A stretch of 10,542 nucleotides of DNA from Oscillospiraceae bacterium. Its GTDB lineage: Bacteria > Bacillota > Clostridia > Oscillospirales > Acutalibacteraceae. Of the stretch, positions 7,623 through 10,542 are shown piece by piece (the first letter of the stretch is position 1; each line of letters starts with the position of its first letter). The notes beneath the pieces are model-generated. The model was not told the DNA's origin and did no database searches. It was given only the letters and a program-made list of their open reading frames with translations. Where the stretch lies: assembly GCA_902782805.1 (NCBI GenBank), contig CACZON010000194.1, positions 1-10,542 of the forward strand, read 5' to 3'. The position numbers were made by a program, and so were the translations under genes.

Positions 7623-10010
7623 TTACAGATTGCCGAGCCGCTCGGCAAGGATCAGATACGCGCAGGCCGACCAGGTGCAGCCGAAGCCCGCCGGGCCGCC
7701 GCGCAGCGGATCGATAATCATATTGAAATCGGTGTCCCGAAGCGCAAGACAGTAGCGCCGCGCGATCTCCCGCGCTTCGTTCAGCTTGCCGGCTTCAAAG
7801 AGCCCGCAGAGGATCAGGATATGATACGGCGGCAGGAGATAGCCGCGTCCGAATCCGGAAACGCGGAAATCTTCGCCCGTCATCTTCTCGCTCGCAAGGC
7901 CGTAGGGCGAAAGAAATTCTCCTTCCTTTGTAAGATCCGCCGCCATTTTATCAAGGATGTTCTGCGGCAGCCGTCTGCCGAGGACCAGCGGCAGATAATG
8001 GAGCAGCGAACCGGTTGCGATGCGCTCGCGGCTGTCGTGTTCACGGGCGATAAACCGCTCGCCGTCCCAGAAGGTCCGGATCATCCGGTCGATCAGGTTT
8101 TTCGATTTTTCAAGGCACGCTTTTGACTGTTCCGGACGGTCGATCATTTCCGCCAGCTTTCCGGCCGCCTCGTACAACAGCGCGAGATAGGCGCAGAGAT
8201 CCGGCGCTTCAACAACGTTCGTCTTTTTGAAGACGCTGCTGTCGTCGATACCGGTTTCGTCGCCGTGTTCATACTGCGGGATCCCGTCGCCGTCGTCATC
8301 GCGGCAGGCAAAAAACCAATCCGCCCACCGGATAAAGCCGTCGCACAGCGTTTCGAGATCTTCGCGCGGCAGTTCCTTTGCAAGATCGATCGCCTTCATC
8401 ATTTCGAGCAGCGCCCAGCCCTGGATCGGCGGCTTGATGCCCTGACCGAGAATCATGGATTCGTCGATAAAATCGGGGAGCTGGCCCTGGGGACTCTGTT
8501 CAAAGAAATAGCAGAGCATCAGATCGGCCGCGAGGCGCGGATTTTTCCGCAGGGCAACGGCGTTCTGCGCAAGCTGCCAGGAGGAGGCGATCGCTCTGCC
8601 CGTCATGAAAATCGTCGGTTTTCGGAGTCTGCCGCAAGGCGCCACGATCGAAGACCAGAGGATCCACGCAGCCTCTTCGCGCCGCTTTTCAAGCGCCTCG
8701 TCAAAATGCGGGATTGCAGAAAGGAATTCCTCCCAATCCGCCTGCATCTGCGCGCGCGCCTCGCCGTAAGCGGGATATTCCTCCCGAAGCGTTCCTTCGA
8801 AGAGCGACTCGTCCACCGCGAGCAGGAATTCCCCGGATTCATCCGGATCGATCCGCCCGCGCATCCGAGGCGTTCCCATATATTCGTTTTCCCAAAGCGC
8901 GTCCATCTCGATCTTGCCTTTGAGTGGGTTGAAGACGAGCGTTCCGACGTCGTTGAGAACGACCTCCCAGGCTTTTTCGCCGCGCGGCTTCATGATCTCG
9001 TGGACGAGCGCATTGCGCTCAAATTTGAACGAAAGCCCTTTTTCGCCGCGGATATAGAGCATCTTTTCATCCGCCCAGGTCATACGGATCTCGCCGTGTG
9101 AAGTCGTGAGGATCAGCTCCGAAGGCGTAAGCGAGGTTGCGTAGGGAATCTTGATTTCGTCAAAAACCGGATAAATCCGGAAAAGCACGCGGTTTGCAAA
9201 CGCGATCGAACGGCGCGAACAGAGCGTCAGCCTTCCGCCGCCGTAAATCGGATCGGGACGGCGCAGGCCCGTTTCGTCGGCAAAGACGCCGAAATATGCG
9301 CCGCGGCGTGCAAACGGCATGCCGAGGCTCAGATTGATAAGGTTTTCTTCCGGCTCTCTCAAACGGAAGCTCGTATCCGAAACCGCGGTGAAGCGTTTGC
9401 GGATAAAGCGCCCCTGTTCGGCTTCGTCCGCCATGGCGAGCGCATAGTCCTCGTAGGAAATCCAGCTTTTTCCCTCGGCATTATAAAGCAGATAATCCGT
9501 TCCGAGAATATACCGGCCGCATTTTTCTCCCTGCGGATCGAATTTTGCGGCAGGACTGAAAAAGGTCCAGTTTACGCCGCTTGCTTTGAGGAGTTCAAAC
9601 GCTGCGGCCTGAGCGTGCGGCAGCGCGCCGACCGTTTTCGGGATCCCGTCGAGAATCCTGCGGCCGCTTTTTTCATCCTGATAAAGGCTCGCGGCGCCGC
9701 CGACGACCAGAAGGCGAACCTCCGGCAGCGGCTCGAGGATCGAGATCAGATGGCGCATCACGTCGACGTGGATCCCCTCGCCGCCGGGCCCGTAGGATGC
9801 GGAACCGAAGGCGTCGATCACCTCGTCAAACGCGCGAAGATCCTCCGTTGTCAGATCGAAAAGATCCTTTTGAATCATCGGATAAGGCTGTGAAAGCTTC
9901 GTTTCGGAGCCCGGCCGAACGACGGCGGTGACTTCATGCCCGCGCCGCAAAAGCTCCCGGGCAATCAGGCTGCCGGATTTTCCGGTGCATCCGATTACAG
10001 CAATTTTCAT
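7623..10010 (-). CDS. Fusion of NmrA-like NAD(P)-binding domain and GH63/GH37-like glycosidase domain
   Basis: A 795-residue two-domain protein. Residues 1-211 form a complete atypical short-chain dehydrogenase/NmrA-like domain: MKIAVIGCTGKSGS carries the GxxGxxG dinucleotide motif, R32 after the second strand fits NADP(H) preference, and the domain ends with the typical SYEDYALAMADE and KRFTAVSD. Residues 213-795 (583) align along their whole length with the 586-residue paralogue encoded next, starting almost at that protein's own N terminus, with essentially no linker. The glycosidase signature is RDDDGDGIPQYEHGDETGIDDS (in part; 570-591), D589 being the likely acid. The ATG at 10010 has a perfect AAAGGAGG 5 bases upstream. 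It is the first gene of the operon. No signal peptide is seen. No internal start with a ribosome-binding site is visible at the junction. The fusion may be genuine or a stop-loss/assembly event; the reading frame itself is continuous. Confidence 0.85.
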   Translation of the reverse strand: MKIAVIGCTGKSGSLIARELLRRGHEVTAVVRPGSETKLSQPYPMIQKDLFDLTTEDLRAFDEVIDAFGSASYGPGGEGIHVDVMRHLISILEPLPEVRLLVVGGAASLYQDEKSGRRILDGIPKTVGALPHAQAAAFELLKASGVNWTFFSPAAKFDPQGEKCGRYILGTDYLLYNAEGKSWISYEDYALAMADEAEQGRFIRKRFTAVSDTSFRLREPEENLINLSLGMPFARRGAYFGVFADETGLRRPDPIYGGGRLTLCSRRSIAFANRVLFRIYPVFDEIKIPYATSLTPSELILTTSHGEIRMTWADEKMLYIRGEKGLSFKFERNALVHEIMKPRGEKAWEVVLNDVGTLVFNPLKGKIEMDALWENEYMGTPRMRGRIDPDESGEFLLAVDESLFEGTLREEYPAYGEARAQMQADWEEFLSAIPHFDEALEKRREEAAWILWSSIVAPCGRLRKPTIFMTGRAIASSWQLAQNAVALRKNPRLAADLMLCYFFEQSPQGQLPDFIDESMILGQGIKPPIQGWALLEMMKAIDLAKELPREDLETLCDGFIRWADWFFACRDDDGDGIPQYEHGDETGIDDSSVFKKTNVVEAPDLCAYLALLYEAAGKLAEMIDRPEQSKACLEKSKNLIDRMIRTFWDGERFIAREHDSRERIATGSLLHYLPLVLGRRLPQNILDKMAADLTKEGEFLSPYGLASEKMTGEDFRVSGFGRGYLLPPYHILILCGLFEAGKLNEAREIARRYCLALRDTDFNMIIDPLRGGPAGFGCTWSACAYLILAERLGNL

Positions 10011-10056
10011 AAAGGCCTCCTTTACTTAGGGCAAACGCCCCGATTCTTCTGCTTTT

Positions 10057-10085
10057 ATCATACAAAATCCGGAAAAAGAGTGCAA
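10057..10085 (-). promoter_or_regulatory. Promoter of the fusion/glycosidase operon
   Basis: On the minus strand TTGCAC (10085-10080) and TATGAT (10062-10057) are separated by exactly 17 bases, with a T-rich spacer. Transcription would start near 10050, about 40 bases before the ATG at 10010. A 9-bp inverted repeat sits immediately upstream of the -35 box. Confidence 0.8.
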
Positions 10086-10108
10086 GCGGCTTTTCCGAAA
10101 AAAGCCGC
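10086..10108. repeat. Inverted repeat abutting the -35 box, candidate operator
   Basis: GCGGCTTTT (10086-10094) and AAAAGCCGC (10100-10108) form a perfect 9-bp palindrome around CCGAA. Its left edge touches the -35 hexamer of the leftward promoter, and it lies between two divergent promoters. No gene ends here that it could terminate, so a regulator-binding site is the more likely reading; this is inference. Confidence 0.45.
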
Positions 10109-10157
10109 AAATGCCGCCGATTTGCCCGCCGCGGAACGTTTTTGCCGCAGAAAGCTG

Positions 10158-10186
10158 TTGAATAATCGGGAAAAATCGTATAAAAT
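10158..10186 (+). promoter_or_regulatory. Promoter of the CsoR-like regulator gene
   Basis: TTGAAT (10158-10163) and TAAAAT (10181-10186) are 17 bases apart in an AT-rich stretch. The expected start near 10193 gives a 5' leader of about 90 bases. An overlapping TATAAA (10179-10184) would give a 15-base spacing and is less likely. Confidence 0.65.
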
Positions 10187-10222
10187 GAAAACAGAATCTT
10201 CCGCTTCGCGCCTGATAAAAAG

Positions 10223-10266
10223 CCGGAGCGACCGATCCCTGCCCGGAGCCGGTCTGCCGGCTCCGC
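10223..10266. repeat. Direct and inverted CCGGAGC repeats in the regulator leader
   Basis: CCGGAGC occurs at 10223-10229 and again at 10243-10249, 20 bases apart. The second copy also forms a perfect 9-bp stem (10244-10252 with 10257-10265, loop TCTG) ending about 6 bases before the Shine-Dalgarno. No T run follows, so it is not a terminator. It may be an operator for self-control by the CsoR-like protein or an mRNA structure affecting translation; neither can be decided here. Confidence 0.4.
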
Positions 10267-10283
10267 CGAGAAAGGAAGAAACG

Positions 10284-10542
10284 ATGAGCAAAACTACGCA
10301 TACCCACGTTGACGAATTCGGAAACGTTACGACCCATACCCACGAAACGACCGGCGAACACGGCCACTACCATTCTCCCGAAGAAAAGAAAAAGCAGATC
10401 AACCGGCTTGCAAAAGCGATCGGACATCTCCAGCACGTCAAAAGCATGATCGAAAACGATGAAGACTGCGCCGACGTTCTGATGCAGCTTTCCGCGGTCA
10501 ATTCTGCGCTGAAAAATCTCGGGAAAGCGATCATCAACGAGC
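10284..10542 (+). CDS. CsoR/FrmR-family metal-sensing transcriptional repressor with His-rich N-terminal tail (3' end outside window)
   Basis: The first 86 residues are visible. The start ATG follows AAAGGAAG. Residues 1-32 form an extension with eight histidines in H-x-H and similar pairs (THTH, THTH, EHGHYH), followed by a helical domain from about residue 33: EEKKKQINRLAKAIGHLQHVKSMIENDEDCADVLMQL (in part) and SAVNSALKNLGKAII. This matches the all-helical DUF156 fold of CsoR, RcnR and FrmR. Cys62 in the DC-x-D-V-L motif is the conserved first thiol ligand; the later His/Cys ligands lie beyond the window. CsoR-type proteins release DNA when they bind Cu(I), Ni(II), Co(II) or other ligands. 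The His-rich tail suggests divalent or Cu(I) metal capture, but the metal cannot be assigned. His-tailed members are known in Clostridia. The gene is divergent from the glycosidase operon and has its own promoter. Confidence 0.9.
   Translation, partial: MSKTTHTHVDEFGNVTTHTHETTGEHGHYHSPEEKKKQINRLAKAIGHLQHVKSMIENDEDCADVLMQLSAVNSALKNLGKAIINE

Noticed and set aside
10026..10436. Minus-strand frame of 136 codons opposite the CsoR-like gene
   Set aside because: It covers two divergent promoters and the palindrome and is antisense to a protein with a clear CsoR-family signature.
1..10542. CRISPR arrays, insertion sequences, tRNA or rRNA genes
   Set aside because: Looked for by eye on both strands; no regularly spaced repeats, transposase motifs, terminal repeats or RNA gene signatures were seen.

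Overview
The window looks like a chromosomal segment from an anaerobic, moderately GC-rich member of the Bacillota, probably a gut-type Clostridia lineage such as Oscillospirales or Christensenellales. The evidence is strong AGGAGG-type ribosome-binding sites, TTGnnn/TATnnT promoters, a lipoprotein-anchored thermolysin-family peptidase, an RsbU/RsbV-type partner-switching pair and a His-tailed CsoR-like metal sensor. The lineage is inferred from style and family content only; no rRNA or other marker gene is present.

Layout, left to right. (1) Positions 1-416 (+) hold the 3' end of a gene for a protein made of roughly 30-residue Tyr/Asp/Gly repeats, cut by the window edge. (2) Positions 470-3442 (+) encode a 990-residue lipoprotein. 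It has an M4 (thermolysin-like) peptidase core, a propeptide-like N-terminal region and a long two-part C-terminal extension. A bidirectional intrinsic terminator at 3476-3518 separates it from the convergent genes that follow. (3) Positions 5620 to 3528 (-) form a two-gene operon, a STAS anti-sigma-factor antagonist followed by a membrane-anchored PP2C/SpoIIE phosphatase with a large extracytoplasmic sensor region. A recognisable promoter lies at 5682-5710. (4) Positions 10010 to 5847 (-) form a second two-gene operon. Its first gene encodes an unusual fusion of an NmrA-like NAD(P)-binding domain with an (alpha/alpha)6-barrel glycosidase-like domain. The second encodes a free-standing paralogue of the glycosidase part. 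The operon has a strong promoter at 10057-10085 and a probable terminator at 5713-5746. (5) Positions 10284 to the window end (+), divergent from the glycosidase operon, hold the start of a CsoR/FrmR-family metal-sensing repressor with a His-rich N-terminal tail and its own promoter.

How the genes may work together: the STAS/phosphatase pair is a textbook partner-switching half-module. An external signal would activate the phosphatase, which dephosphorylates the STAS protein, which then sequesters an anti-sigma kinase encoded elsewhere. The two glycosidase-like proteins carry no signal peptide, so they are expected to act in the cytoplasm on an imported or stored glycan, possibly with redox chemistry from the fused domain. 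The peptidase is exported and lipid-anchored. I see no mobile element, CRISPR array, tRNA or rRNA. The most unusual item is the NAD(P)-binding/glycosidase fusion. Its junction falls exactly where two independent genes would meet, so it is either a real bifunctional enzyme or a stop-loss/assembly event that should be checked.
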